From Desulfarculaceae bacterium (GTDB lineage: Bacteria; Desulfobacterota; Desulfarculia; Desulfarculales; Desulfarculaceae), in the NCBI GenBank assembly GCA_021737645.1, contig JAIPDO010000010.1, positions 1-64,000 of the forward strand: 64,000 bases of DNA, read 5' to 3'. Each line of letters starts with the position of its first letter. Position 1 is the first letter of the stretch. Below are positions 45,827-54,888 of the stretch, piece by piece. The translations under genes were made by a program, and so were the position numbers. The notes under the pieces were generated by a model. That model did no database searches. It saw only the letters and a list, made by a program, of their open reading frames with translations, and was not told the DNA's origin.

Positions 45827-45894
45827 CTGTCCTATATCCTCCTGGTTGTCCAGGCGTAGGAGTTAGGCTCCGCCGCGCTACAGCACGGCTTCCC

Positions 45895-47454
45895 CTATCC
45901 CTTGCGGTCCTGGTTGCCCCAATACTTTGCGCGCAGATCCTTTTTGAGAATCTTGCCGTAGTTGTTTTTGGGCAGTTCGTCCACGAAGTCGACGGACTTG
46001 GGTTTTTTGTACGAGGCGATGTGGTCCTTGCAAAAAGCAACCAACTCCTCGCCACTTATGGCTTGGCCGTGGACCAGGGTCACGATGGCTTTCATGGCCT
46101 CGCCCCACTGAGAGTCGGGCACCCCGATCACCGCCACTTCGCGCACCGCCGGATGGCGCAGCAAGACTTCTTCCACCTCGCGGGGGTAGATATTCTCCCC
46201 TCCGCTGATGATCATGTCCTTGGAGCGGTCCATGATGAACAGGTAGCCGTTTTCATCCAGGAGGCCCACGTCTCCGGTGTGAAGCCAGCCGTTGCGAAGG
46301 GCCGCGGCGGTGGCTCGGGGGTTGCGCCAGTAGCCCTTCATCACCTGCTCCGAACGGGTGACGATTTCACCGGTTCGGCCGGGAGGCAGGGGCCGGTCTT
46401 CATGGTCCAGTACGGCCACCTCCACGTCGGTGCGGGTAATCCCCGCCGAGGCCAAGCGGCGCATCTGTTCCGGAGTCCCCTCCAGCTTATGGTCGCGCTT
46501 GGGTAAATAGGTGATGGTCATGGGGGCTTCGCCCTGGCCGTAGAGCTGCACCAGGCAGGGGCCCAGGGTGCGCATGGCCTGCTTGAGGTCCTCAACGTAC
46601 ATGGGCGCTCCCCCGTAGTTGAGGCATCTCAGCGAACTGTGGTCGTATTTGTCCGCGGCCGGGCTTTCCGCCAAGCGCTTGACCATGGTGGGCGCGGCGA
46701 ACATGTTGGTGATGCGGTGACGCTCTATGGTCTTAAACACCATCTCCGGATCAAAGGTCTTGCCTTCCAGGATTACGTTCAGGGCTCCCTTGGCGATGTT
46801 GGGCAGGGCATACAGGCCGCTGCCGTGGGACAGGGGCGCGCCGTGCAAGATGGCGTCCTCCGGGCCCAGGGGGGATATGTCGGCGTAAAAATTCATGGTC
46901 ATGGCCAGCAGATTGCGGTGGGTGAGCATGGCTCCCTTGGGCTGGCCGGTGGTGCCCGAGGTGTAAAAGAGCCAAGCCAACTGATCCGGGTCCACCCTGG
47001 CGTCCTCCAGCTCAGGGGAAGCGGCGGCCAGTAGGCTCTCGTAGTCCAGCAGCTCCCCCTCGGCGCCTTCCAGGGTGATGAAATGCTCCGCGTCGGGCAT
47101 TTCCCGGCGCACGTCCATGATGGGCCGGTTGAATTCCGGCGATAGCACCACCGCCCTGGCCTGGGAGTGGTCGATGATGTAGGCGCATTCCTTGGGGTGT
47201 AGCCGGAAGTTGATGGGAACCGCCCCGCAGCCCGCCTTGAAACAGGCGAAGATGGTTTCCAGGGTTTCAGGGTAGTTGTATTGCAGCACCGCGACGTTGT
47301 CGCCGGGGCGTAACCCCAGCCCCAAAAGGGCGTTGGCCAACCGGTTGGCCCGCTCGTTGAACTGGGCGAAGGTCAGCATTTTTGAGCCGTGCACCAGGGC
47401 CGGTTTGTCGGGATAGGTACTTGCGGCCTTGGTCAGAAGTTTTGCAAGATTCAT
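45895..47454 (-). CDS. Acyl-CoA synthetase (AMP-forming)
   Basis: The 519-residue enzyme activates a carboxylic acid to its CoA thioester using ATP. Motifs are the P-loop YTSGTTGQPKGAM, the A5 segment YGQGEAPMT, TGDVGLLDENGY and the hinge DRSKDMIISGGENIYPREVE; the catalytic Lys near YKKPKSVDFVDELPKNNYGK(I) is present. ATG 47454 is preferred over the GTG six bases earlier because GGAAG lies at the better distance. In the operon it should act just after uptake, on a medium-chain, branched or aromatic acid; the exact substrate is unknown. Confidence 0.92.
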   Translation of the reverse strand: MNLAKLLTKAASTYPDKPALVHGSKMLTFAQFNERANRLANALLGLGLRPGDNVAVLQYNYPETLETIFACFKAGCGAVPINFRLHPKECAYIIDHSQARAVVLSPEFNRPIMDVRREMPDAEHFITLEGAEGELLDYESLLAAASPELEDARVDPDQLAWLFYTSGTTGQPKGAMLTHRNLLAMTMNFYADISPLGPEDAILHGAPLSHGSGLYALPNIAKGALNVILEGKTFDPEMVFKTIERHRITNMFAAPTMVKRLAESPAADKYDHSSLRCLNYGGAPMYVEDLKQAMRTLGPCLVQLYGQGEAPMTITYLPKRDHKLEGTPEQMRRLASAGITRTDVEVAVLDHEDRPLPPGRTGEIVTRSEQVMKGYWRNPRATAAALRNGWLHTGDVGLLDENGYLFIMDRSKDMIISGGENIYPREVEEVLLRHPAVREVAVIGVPDSQWGEAMKAIVTLVHGQAISGEELVAFCKDHIASYKKPKSVDFVDELPKNNYGKILKKDLRAKYWGNQDRKG

Positions 47455-47495
47455 TGTCACTTCCAGTTGTATCGCGGTTGACTTTGAGGCAGGGG

Positions 47496-48296
47496 TCAGG
47501 CCATGACCCAGCCGCCATCCACGTTAAGCACTTGTCCGGTAATGTAGTTGGAGGCGCAGGAGGCCAAAAACAAAACCGCTTCGGCCATGTCCTGGGGTTG
47601 GCCGTCCCTGGCGATGGGCAGGCTTTTCACCCCGTAGTCGTAGCCTCGGGTCATTTCGGTCTCGCAGGCTCCGGGGGCTATGGCGTTCACCCAGATGCCG
47701 TCTTTGGCAAAGTCCTTGGCCGCCCAGCGGGTGAGGGCCAGGACTCCGCCCTTGGCCGCCGCGTAGGCCGGGCCGGAGCGCCCCCGCCGTAGTTCCGGCG
47801 GGTCGTCGGGCTTGGAAACGGCTCCTCCGATGATTCCGGATATGGAGCTGACGTTGACGATCTTGCCGTAGCCCTGTTCGCGCATGTGAGGATAGGCCGC
47901 CTGCATGCCCAGGAACACCCCGCGCAGCACCACGTCCACCACCTTGTCCCAAACCTCCACGGTGGTTTCCATGAAGGGGTGGCGGTGCACCACTCCGGCG
48001 TTGTTCACCAGGATGTCCAGGCGCCCCAGGGCGGCTATCGTCTCATCCACGGCGCGCCGCACCTGGCCGATGTCGGTGACGTCCGCCTGCACACCCAAGG
48101 CTTGGTACCCCTGGGCTCGCAGCTCGGCCAGGACGTCGTCGCAGGGCAGCAGGTCGCACACCGCCACCGCGGCTCCTTCACGAGCCAGCACTCTGGCTAT
48201 GCCCGCCCCGATGCCCCGTGCGCCGCCGGTTACCAGAGCGGTGCGTCCCTGGAGCCCACATGCCCGGCTGGGTGGAAACAACGCGTCTCGCTTCAC
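47496..48296 (-). CDS. Short-chain dehydrogenase/reductase (SDR)
   Basis: The protein is 266 residues from the GTG at 48296, which has GGGGGAG six bases upstream. It is a classical SDR with cofactor motif TGGARGIGAGIA, NNAGV, catalytic Ser in VSSISG and YxxxK in YAAAKGG. The start choice drops a few unconserved residues. It probably oxidises a beta-hydroxyacyl-CoA or a ring alcohol to the ketone that the downstream thiolase then cleaves. It lies between the TRAP genes and the ligase. Confidence 0.9.
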   Translation of the reverse strand: MKRDALFPPSRACGLQGRTALVTGGARGIGAGIARVLAREGAAVAVCDLLPCDDVLAELRAQGYQALGVQADVTDIGQVRRAVDETIAALGRLDILVNNAGVVHRHPFMETTVEVWDKVVDVVLRGVFLGMQAAYPHMREQGYGKIVNVSSISGIIGGAVSKPDDPPELRRGRSGPAYAAAKGGVLALTRWAAKDFAKDGIWVNAIAPGACETEMTRGYDYGVKSLPIARDGQPQDMAEAVLFLASCASNYITGQVLNVDGGWVMA

Positions 48297-48357
48297 GACT
48301 GCTCCCCCTGACAAAGGTTCATCTGCCTATCGCAACTAACCGAAAACCGGGCCACGC

Positions 48358-49674
48358 CTACCTGCCCATGCTGTGTGGCAGCCAAAAACTCAACTCCGGA
48401 ATCATGAAGATGATGGCCGTGGAGACGACTTCGAAGATCACGAACCAGAAACACCCCTTGAATATGTCGGTCAGGCTCACATCGGTGACCACTCCGGCCA
48501 GGACGTAGACGTTCAGGCCCACCGGTGGGGTGATCAGGCCGATCTCGCAGAGCTTGGTGGCCAGAATGCCGAACCACAGAGGGTCGTAGCCCAGTTGGGT
48601 GACCACCACCGGGAACATGATGGGCAGGGTGACCAGCAGCATTGAAAAGGAATCCAGCAACATGCCCAGAGGGATGTAAAGGAGCAGGAACAGTGAGACC
48701 ACGGCCCAGGGCGGCACCGGAAGGGTGGCCACGTATTGCGAAACCATCTGGGGCACCTGGGCCAGGGTGAGGAAAAAGCTATAGAGGCCCGCTCCCAGGA
48801 TGACGATGAACACCATGCAGGTGGTGCGCAGGGTGGAGGAGAAGCTGTCCAGCACTTCGCTGCGCATACTCCACACCGCCCGCCGGCGGATGAACATGGC
48901 CATCATGGCCACGAAGGAGCCCACCGCCGCGGCTTCGGTGGGAGTGAACCAGCCGATGTAGATGCCCCCGATGACCACCAGGAACAGCAGGGCGATGCCC
49001 CATAGCCCTTTTAGGGATGAAAAGCGCTCGCGCCAGGAAACAGACTCCGGGTCCGGGGCCAGGTCCGGGTATATGCGGCTGAGGAACAACAGGCCCAGAA
49101 TGTAGATGATCACCGAGAGGATGCCGGGCAGGAAGCCGGCGAGGAGCATGGAGCCCACCGAGACGTCGGTGATGACCCCATAGAACACCAGGATGACGCT
49201 GGGCGGAATTAGGATGCCCAAGACGCCGCCCGCCGCCACCACTCCGCAGGCCAGCTTGGGGTCGTATCCGTATTTGCGCATCTCGGGCACGGCCACGTAG
49301 CCCATGGTGGCCGCCGTGGCCACGCTGGACCCGCAGCATGAGGCAAAACCGGCGCTGCCGATTATGGTGGCGATGGCCAGCCCGCCGGGGAAACGGGAAA
49401 ACCACTTGCGCCCCACCCGGTACACGTCGTCGCCCAGGCCGCCGTGGTAGGCGAAGTTGCCCATGATAATGAACAGGGGCACCACCACCAGCAGATAGCT
49501 GGCCACCTGGGTATAGGGGAACACCCTCAGCTGGATCAAGGCGCTGGATAAATCTGATATGGCCGCGATGCCCAGGATTCCGGTGAGCCCCAGGGAGGCG
49601 TACACCGGCACTCCCAAGGCCAAAAAGAAAAGAACCACTGGAATGCTGGCGCAGACGGCGACTATTGGATCCAT
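48358..49674 (-). CDS. dctM: TRAP transporter large permease (DctM), first system
   Basis: The 438-residue membrane protein has about 12 helices of the DctM/ion transporter fold (FASCCGSSVATAATMGYVAVPEM, split; GGVLGILIPPSVILVFYGV; GWFTPTEAAAVGSF; GLITPPVGLNVYV). It is the sodium-coupled carrier subunit that moves the acid delivered by the DctP receptor. It follows dctQ by 77 bp and precedes the SDR gene. Confidence 0.95.
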   Translation of the reverse strand: MDPIVAVCASIPVVLFFLALGVPVYASLGLTGILGIAAISDLSSALIQLRVFPYTQVASYLLVVVPLFIIMGNFAYHGGLGDDVYRVGRKWFSRFPGGLAIATIIGSAGFASCCGSSVATAATMGYVAVPEMRKYGYDPKLACGVVAAGGVLGILIPPSVILVFYGVITDVSVGSMLLAGFLPGILSVIIYILGLLFLSRIYPDLAPDPESVSWRERFSSLKGLWGIALLFLVVIGGIYIGWFTPTEAAAVGSFVAMMAMFIRRRAVWSMRSEVLDSFSSTLRTTCMVFIVILGAGLYSFFLTLAQVPQMVSQYVATLPVPPWAVVSLFLLLYIPLGMLLDSFSMLLVTLPIMFPVVVTQLGYDPLWFGILATKLCEIGLITPPVGLNVYVLAGVVTDVSLTDIFKGCFWFVIFEVVSTAIIFMIPELSFWLPHSMGR

Positions 49675-49751
49675 GTTAATTAATTCCTTGGCTGAGTTGA
49701 CCGGCCGGACAAGGTGACGTCCGACTGCTGCCGTTTATTCATCGGCCCTGC

Positions 49752-50309
49752 TCATCCCTCGGCCCTGGCTATCGGCTCAAAGGGAAGGCGTCCGCGCAGG
49801 CGTTCTATCTCCGACCAGATGTCGATGATGAGCTGAAGACCGAGCATGTAACAACCCAGGGGGATGAGCGATTTGATCCACCAGATAGGCATCTGCACTG
49901 ATCCCCAACGGAACTCCCACATCATGATGGACTCCCAGGCTCCGATGGTGCTTTGCCAGGCCACCAGGAAGATAAAAACCAGGCAGACCGACCAGGCCAG
50001 CAGGTTCATGGCCACCAGGGATCGATTGGTCATGCGCTGCAAAAGAACGGTGACCCGAATGTGCCCCCGCTTGAACTGGGTCCAGGCCAGCCCCATGTAT
50101 ACGCAAATAACCAGCAGGGCCTCGTTTAGTTCGAACACGCCGGAGAGGGGGTAGTTGAACAGGTAGCGGGAAAGGGTGTCCGTGGTGGTGCTCAGGATCA
50201 TCACCGCGATGGTCACCGCGGCCACAACCCCCATCACCGCGCAGAATATCCGGTAGCCCTTGGCCACTCTGGCGACGAGGGGCTCCTGTTTTTCGGGTGA
50301 ATGCTGCAT
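49752..50309 (-). CDS. dctQ: TRAP transporter small permease (DctQ), first system
   Basis: The 185-residue protein has four hydrophobic helices of the DctQ type, with the family stretches TLSRYLFNYPLSGVFELNEAL and YMGLAWTQFKRGHIRV and an end region LIPLGCYMLGLQLIIDIW. It pairs with the large permease downstream. The first residues are hydrophilic. It follows the binding-protein gene by about 120 bp on the same strand. Confidence 0.92.
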   Translation of the reverse strand: MQHSPEKQEPLVARVAKGYRIFCAVMGVVAAVTIAVMILSTTTDTLSRYLFNYPLSGVFELNEALLVICVYMGLAWTQFKRGHIRVTVLLQRMTNRSLVAMNLLAWSVCLVFIFLVAWQSTIGAWESIMMWEFRWGSVQMPIWWIKSLIPLGCYMLGLQLIIDIWSEIERLRGRLPFEPIARAEG

Positions 50310-50428
50310 TAAAGGGTTTCCCTAACTGCAAAAGGGCAAAACGGCCTGAACCGGTGGGCTGGAAAGCTTGGGCGGAGGCGGGAGCCATGCTCCCGCCCTC
50401 CACCGGGCGCCCGAGGGACGGCGCGAGA

Positions 50429-51553
50429 TCACTTGCCGTATTTCTCCTGATAAAGCTCCCAGGCGTTTTTCAGCTTGCCCGGGTACTTCTTGATCAAGGC
50501 ATCGACCTTGGCCTGGAAGGCCACGCCGTCAAACTTCATGGGCTTGGCGATGGTGTTGATCCATACGTCGATCTGGGCCGGCTGCACCATGGCCTTGGCC
50601 TTGGCTATCTCCGCCGGGGACCAGGAGGAGAACTTGGCCCCCTTCTTGACCATTACGTCCACGCTTTCGGCCATGAGCTTGGAGTAGAGCTCCAGGTACT
50701 TCCAGTTGTAGATGTCGGCCACCACGCCATTGATGATCTCTTTGAGGTCATCGGGAAGCGACCGCCACAGCTTGCGGTTCATCACCACGGTAGAGGGAGC
50801 ATGGGCTCCGGCCCCACCCTCGACGATGTAGGGGGCCTGCTCGTTGAGCTTCATTTTTTCCGCGGTGATGAAGGCGAAGGCAAAAGCGCCGTCGAGAATC
50901 CCGCGCTCCAGGGAGGTGTAGACCTCGCCTGCCACGATGGGCATGCCTCGGCCGCCCAGGCGGTTCACCGTGTCCGCCCCGATGCCGTAGCCGCGCACCT
51001 TGCGGCCCTTGAGGGAGGCCACGTCCGGCAAGGGTTTTTTCATGATAAAGGGGCAATAACCCCAGTTGGTGAAGTACAGGACGTGGGAGTTGTTGCGCTG
51101 CTCCCATTCCTTGCGCAACTCCGGAGTGCTTTCGTACATCTCGCGGCAGACATGAAGCAGGGAGTCGGCCCGGTCGCAGCCCCGGTAGTACCATTCCAGG
51201 CCCCGGCTCAGGGGAACGTCGGAGGGGTAGTATCCATAGGCGATGAGGGAAAGTTCGGACAGGCCGTTGCGCACCGCCGGGAGGTGCTCGCCCACCTTGT
51301 GCAGGGAGCCGGACCAGAATTTCTTGATCTTGATGCGGCCGTTGCTGCGCTTGACCACCTCGTCCACGAACCAGTTGTCCAACTGAGCCGTCTCGGCGCT
51401 GGCGCCGATGTAGCAGTCGTACTTCATGGTGTAGACGCCCTTTTTGTCGGCCGCCAAGGCGCTCAACCCGGGCATAAAGGTAAGTCCGGCGCCGACCACC
51501 GCGCCGCCCAGCACGCTATGTTTCAAAAATTCACGTCTGGATACCCGCTTCAT
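50429..51553 (-). CDS. dctP: TRAP transporter solute-binding protein (DctP), Tat-exported, first system
   Basis: The 374-residue protein from ATG 51553 has GGAGGG upstream. The signal has a twin-arginine motif SRREFLK followed by a hydrophobic stretch, so it is exported folded via Tat, which is seen in a subset of TRAP receptors. The family region GRKVRGYGIGADTVNRLGGRG contains the Arg that usually salt-bridges the ligand carboxylate. It should bind an organic acid. It is the first gene after the promoter/operator cassette at 51671-51737. Confidence 0.92.
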   Translation of the reverse strand: MKRVSRREFLKHSVLGGAVVGAGLTFMPGLSALAADKKGVYTMKYDCYIGASAETAQLDNWFVDEVVKRSNGRIKIKKFWSGSLHKVGEHLPAVRNGLSELSLIAYGYYPSDVPLSRGLEWYYRGCDRADSLLHVCREMYESTPELRKEWEQRNNSHVLYFTNWGYCPFIMKKPLPDVASLKGRKVRGYGIGADTVNRLGGRGMPIVAGEVYTSLERGILDGAFAFAFITAEKMKLNEQAPYIVEGGAGAHAPSTVVMNRKLWRSLPDDLKEIINGVVADIYNWKYLELYSKLMAESVDVMVKKGAKFSSWSPAEIAKAKAMVQPAQIDVWINTIAKPMKFDGVAFQAKVDALIKKYPGKLKNAWELYQEKYGK

Positions 51554-51670
51554 AATTCCCTCCTTCAAAAAAAGATTGGTTGCTCCACTTTTGGCCTGCG
51601 ATACCCCAGGGCAGGCCGGACAAAGCAACGGACAACCGCTCAACCTCCTGAAAATTTGTGTCGGTTACTT

Positions 51671-51698
51671 TCTATAAAACGGCGAACCCACAGGTAAA
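51671..51698 (-). promoter_or_regulatory. Promoter of the TRAP/catabolic operon (cassette copy 1)
   Basis: On the minus strand TTTACC and TATAGA are separated by 16 bases, giving a start near 51664 and a leader of about 110 nt before dctP. The same arrangement (TTTACC-16-TATACA) is repeated at 52994-53021, with the flanking operator sites conserved too. Confidence 0.65.
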
Positions 51699-51699
51699 T

Positions 51700-51737
51700 C
51701 CCCCTAAAGGGTGAAAAGGGCTTCACCTTAAAGGGTG
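51700..51737. promoter_or_regulatory. Paired operator sites, cassette copy 1
   Basis: Two palindrome-like 14-mers, CCCCCTAAAGGGTG (51700-51713) and CACCTTAAAGGGTG (51724-51737), lie immediately upstream of the -35 element. They look like sites for a NarL/LuxR-type regulator. The whole block is nearly identical at 53023-53060, beside the two-component genes. Confidence 0.7.
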
Positions 51738-51901
51738 ATGTGTCTGTCGAAAAAACTCGGGAGAAATTTTTTGACCGAGATGGATCTCATGCTCGGCAAG
51801 GGGAAAGTCGTCCATCGTCCTGGAGGGGTTCAGGGATGAGTGGAGCACCACTGCGCTACAGTGTTGTCAAAGACAAGCGCCGATCTCAACTAAAGCTTAT
51901 A

Positions 51902-51937
51902 AAAAAGTTAGGGCATGGCCGACATGCGGCCATGCCC
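51902..51937 (-). terminator. Terminator of the alpha/beta hydrolase gene
   Basis: A perfect 10-bp stem (GGGCATGGCC / GGCCATGCCC) with a 7-base loop is followed on the minus strand by TAACTTTTTT. It lies seven bases past the hydrolase stop codon. Confidence 0.85.
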
Positions 51938-51943
51938 CTGTAA

Positions 51944-52759
51944 TTAAATAGAGGAAGCGAGAGAACGCAATTCGGCATTAAAGCGCGCGGGGCTCTCCCA
52001 AAATGGAGCGTGCCCTACCTCGGGATAACGGGAAATACGCGCATGGGGGATTTTTGCCTTATGATGTTCAGCCATTTCCATCAAGACGAGTGAGTCGTTT
52101 TCACCTTGAGTAAGCAATACTGGTTTTTTGATTTTGGCGAGAATGTCGTCGTTTTCAATGCTACGGCTGAACAGCCCGACGCGCACATAAGGGGGAACAA
52201 TGGTGTTGTAGCCCAGGAAGAAATAGAAGTCTTCCATGGTAGGCTCCTTGTGGAACCATAGGCGTATGAACTTCTGTAGGGTGGCGGCGCTTTCTTCAGC
52301 ATTGTCAGAGAACAATCCTTCAGCCAAGGCAATAAAATCTTGACCCAGGAAAGGGAAAACCGGCTCGCCAAGCTTGGAGACGCCACCGACAAAGTTGAGC
52401 CCACCTATGTGCTCTTCCCCATAATGACGTAGGTAGTCACAAAGGATTTCACCGCCATAGGACCAACCGATCAATATAGGTTGGTCCAATCCGAGTTCGC
52501 TTATGACGGCTTGAACATCATCTGCCCAAAGCTTTGTGTCGCCATATGCGTCTTTAGGCTTTTCGGAAAGGCCGTGCCCGCGGATATCCATGGCAACTAG
52601 TCGAAAATCATTCGCCAGGTCGGACTCCATTTGCTTTTTCCAGCAATGGGTGCATTGGGATAATCCGTGAAGAAAGAGTATAGGCTTGCCTTGTGGATTG
52701 CCTGTCTCTACAACGTGAAGTTTAATACCTCCACCGCCTGTAACGGTTTGCGATTTCAA
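51944..52759 (-). CDS. Alpha/beta hydrolase
   Basis: The 271-residue protein from the TTG at 52759 is chosen because AGGAGG stands 7-8 bases upstream and homology begins at TVTGGGGIKLHVVETGNPQG; a GTG at 52897 would add 46 unconserved residues. Visible are the oxyanion HGLSQC, nucleophile elbow GWSYGGE with Ser, and the late His in VGHAPFWESP. It should hydrolyse an ester, lactone or C-C bond. Base composition is a little more AT-rich than neighbours. Its promoter cassette matches that of the TRAP operon, so both are probably induced together. Confidence 0.85.
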   Translation of the reverse strand: MKSQTVTGGGGIKLHVVETGNPQGKPILFLHGLSQCTHCWKKQMESDLANDFRLVAMDIRGHGLSEKPKDAYGDTKLWADDVQAVISELGLDQPILIGWSYGGEILCDYLRHYGEEHIGGLNFVGGVSKLGEPVFPFLGQDFIALAEGLFSDNAEESAATLQKFIRLWFHKEPTMEDFYFFLGYNTIVPPYVRVGLFSRSIENDDILAKIKKPVLLTQGENDSLVLMEMAEHHKAKIPHARISRYPEVGHAPFWESPARFNAELRSLASSI

Positions 52760-52993
52760 TTTGCATCCCTCCTGTGTGCAATAAGAACCCCAGCCTGGTA
52801 ATCCGTAATTTATAGGCAAATCCCGCTGCATCGTTTGCCACGCCAGTCTTCGGAAACCAGCCTCTTGATATGCGCTTACCGGCGGCCTCGTTTTCACGAT
52901 TCGGACAAGCCCCGTTTTGTCCTCGACGCTCCTTGAACTGACAGGCCAGGGTCAGGCAGGGCATTAGCCTATCGCAGTAAGCAGCACTATTTT

Positions 52994-53021
52994 TGTATAA
53001 AATGGCGAGTAAAGAGGTAAA
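52994..53021 (-). promoter_or_regulatory. Promoter of the alpha/beta hydrolase gene (cassette copy 2)
   Basis: TTTACC and TATACA are spaced by 16 bases on the minus strand, with a start near 52987. That gives a long leader (about 230 nt) to the chosen TTG start. The arrangement matches copy 1 at 51671-51698. Confidence 0.6.
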
Positions 53022-53022
53022 T

Positions 53023-53060
53023 CCCCCTAAAGGGTGAAAAGAACTTCACCTTAAAGGGTG
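53023..53060. promoter_or_regulatory. Paired operator sites, cassette copy 2
   Basis: CCCCCTAAAGGGTG (53023-53036) and CACCTTAAAGGGTG (53047-53060) repeat copy 1 exactly in these sites; only the bases between them differ slightly. The position, between the hydrolase promoter and the kinase gene at 53236, could also serve autoregulation of the two-component system. The remainder of the 52760-53235 gap holds no gene. Confidence 0.7.
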
Positions 53061-53235
53061 ATGCGTCAGCAGTTGGCTTTATGCTAGGTTGATTGTCCGT
53101 TGGGATGCTCTTGCGGATTAGGCTAAGCGACCGGCCAGAACCCGCGCAGTCTAAACCCCTGGCGGCTATTTATGGACGTCCCATGCATTATATCCAGGGA
53201 AAGACAACCAGTTAAGCTGCCCTCCATTGAATACC

Positions 53236-54888
53236 ATGCCTAAAAACCTTCCCCCAGGCCCTGTGGGCAATGGCTCTCCGGAGCGCGAGCATCCCATGCT
53301 TCTTGCGCTTTTGATCGCCAATAGAGAAAAGCTGCTGGAGGAGTTGCGTCGCCGGCTGGAGGGATGCCTGCCGTCTGAATACTATTTCATGATCCTATTC
53401 AACCCCAAGGGCCGCCAACGCACCCGAAAATACTTTGATGCGTTTTTCAGGGCCCTAGGCGGGGATCTGGCCTCGTTCATAAAAGACCAGGAGCTGATCG
53501 GTTATAAAAGAGCTGTCGAGGGGTACCCCTTGGAAGGCGTTTTGGGATTCACCCTCAGCTTTAAAAGCGTACTTTGGGATTTCATCGGCAAGCACAACCG
53601 CGACGCTCTCAGCGAAGATCAGCGCATATCGGTTGACGAGGTTTTTTACCTGCACAGCATTCTGGACCAATCATATTATTCCCTGAGCCGCTCCTTCATA
53701 ATCACCCGCGACGAAATCATCAACAAGCGGCGCAAGCAACTGCACGAACTGCACGTCTTCGCCGGCGAGGTCGTCTCCATCTTCGATGAACAATTGCTTT
53801 GGGAGCCGGTGATGCGGGGAGTGGAAAGCCTCTTCGGCCTGCGGGTGCAGGTGATACTGGAGCCACGCGACACCTATTCCCTGGCACCCCCGGAGACCCC
53901 CAGGACTCTGGGCTCGCCGCTTAAAAACCCCTTGGCCAAAGAGCTCGTCTGCTTGGCGCGGGACAAGAACCAGGCCTTGGCGGCCACCCCGTCAAAAAGC
54001 TTTGTCTCTTTTGAGGACCGGGCTAGCCAGGATGATTATTTGTGCGTATGCCTTCCGGTGCCCAGCCACTCTCGCCAGGGGAAGGTGCTTTTGCTGTTGC
54101 ACGATCAAGGGGAGCCATTCACCTTTGAGCGCTTTGACAGAAACCTTTTGTCCCAGTTCGTCTATTTCACCGGCTCGGTCCTAGTCAACTGCAGCATGGT
54201 GTCGGAGTTGGCCGAAAAGCGTGAATACCTCTCCAGCCTGACCTCCACCCTGTTTACGATTCAAGAGAACGAGCGCAAGCGCATCGCAGCCGACATTCAC
54301 GACGTTCTAACTCAGGCCCTCAGCGGCATCGGTTTTAAGCTGATCCTGTGCCAAGAACTCATGGACAAGCAGCCGCAGCGTCTGGGTGAGGAACTGACCC
54401 GCCTGGTGCACAACGTCAACGAGGCCCTGCGGCACTCGCGGCATCTTGTAAGCAATCTGCGGCCCACCATCCTGGACAACTTGGGCATAGTGGCTGCTCT
54501 GAACAAAACCGTAAACGATTTTGAAGAAAGCTCCGGGGTGGATATAGAGTTCAGCTCTCCACCTCACATAGACCTGCCTACCGGTGCGGACATATCCATT
54601 TTTCGTATTCTGCAAGAGTCGCTGCACAACATCATGAAGCACGCCAATGCCAACCAAGTCCGGGTGGACCTCACCGTGCGGCCGGATCGAAAATTGGAAA
54701 TGCTCATCGATGATGACGGCGACGGCTTTGATCCCCGCCGGCGGGTCAGCGGCCTGGGGTTGATGTTGATGAGGGAACGTGCGGTCAACTTGGGTGGTGA
54801 AATGCACCTGAAGTCATCACCCGGCAACGGAACCATCATAAAAATTGTGCTTCCCGTGGGCGGAGACAGACGCAATGGTCCCGATTAG
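53236..54888 (+). CDS. NarX/DegS-type sensor histidine kinase
   Basis: The 550-residue protein (ATG 53236; the ribosome site is poor and a TTG nine bases upstream is possible) has no obvious membrane helix, so it is probably cytosolic. The N-terminal 180 residues are helical, a GAF-like middle follows, then the HisKA_3 box ERKRIAADIHDVLTQALSG with the phospho-His, and an HATPase with EDGIGF-like DDDGDGFDP and GLGLMLMRERA. It should phosphorylate the overlapping LuxR-type regulator gene product in response to an intracellular ligand, probably the substrate or CoA ester of the nearby pathway. Confidence 0.9.
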   Translation: MPKNLPPGPVGNGSPEREHPMLLALLIANREKLLEELRRRLEGCLPSEYYFMILFNPKGRQRTRKYFDAFFRALGGDLASFIKDQELIGYKRAVEGYPLEGVLGFTLSFKSVLWDFIGKHNRDALSEDQRISVDEVFYLHSILDQSYYSLSRSFIITRDEIINKRRKQLHELHVFAGEVVSIFDEQLLWEPVMRGVESLFGLRVQVILEPRDTYSLAPPETPRTLGSPLKNPLAKELVCLARDKNQALAATPSKSFVSFEDRASQDDYLCVCLPVPSHSRQGKVLLLLHDQGEPFTFERFDRNLLSQFVYFTGSVLVNCSMVSELAEKREYLSSLTSTLFTIQENERKRIAADIHDVLTQALSGIGFKLILCQELMDKQPQRLGEELTRLVHNVNEALRHSRHLVSNLRPTILDNLGIVAALNKTVNDFEESSGVDIEFSSPPHIDLPTGADISIFRILQESLHNIMKHANANQVRVDLTVRPDRKLEMLIDDDGDGFDPRRRVSGLGLMLMRERAVNLGGEMHLKSSPGNGTIIKIVLPVGGDRRNGPD

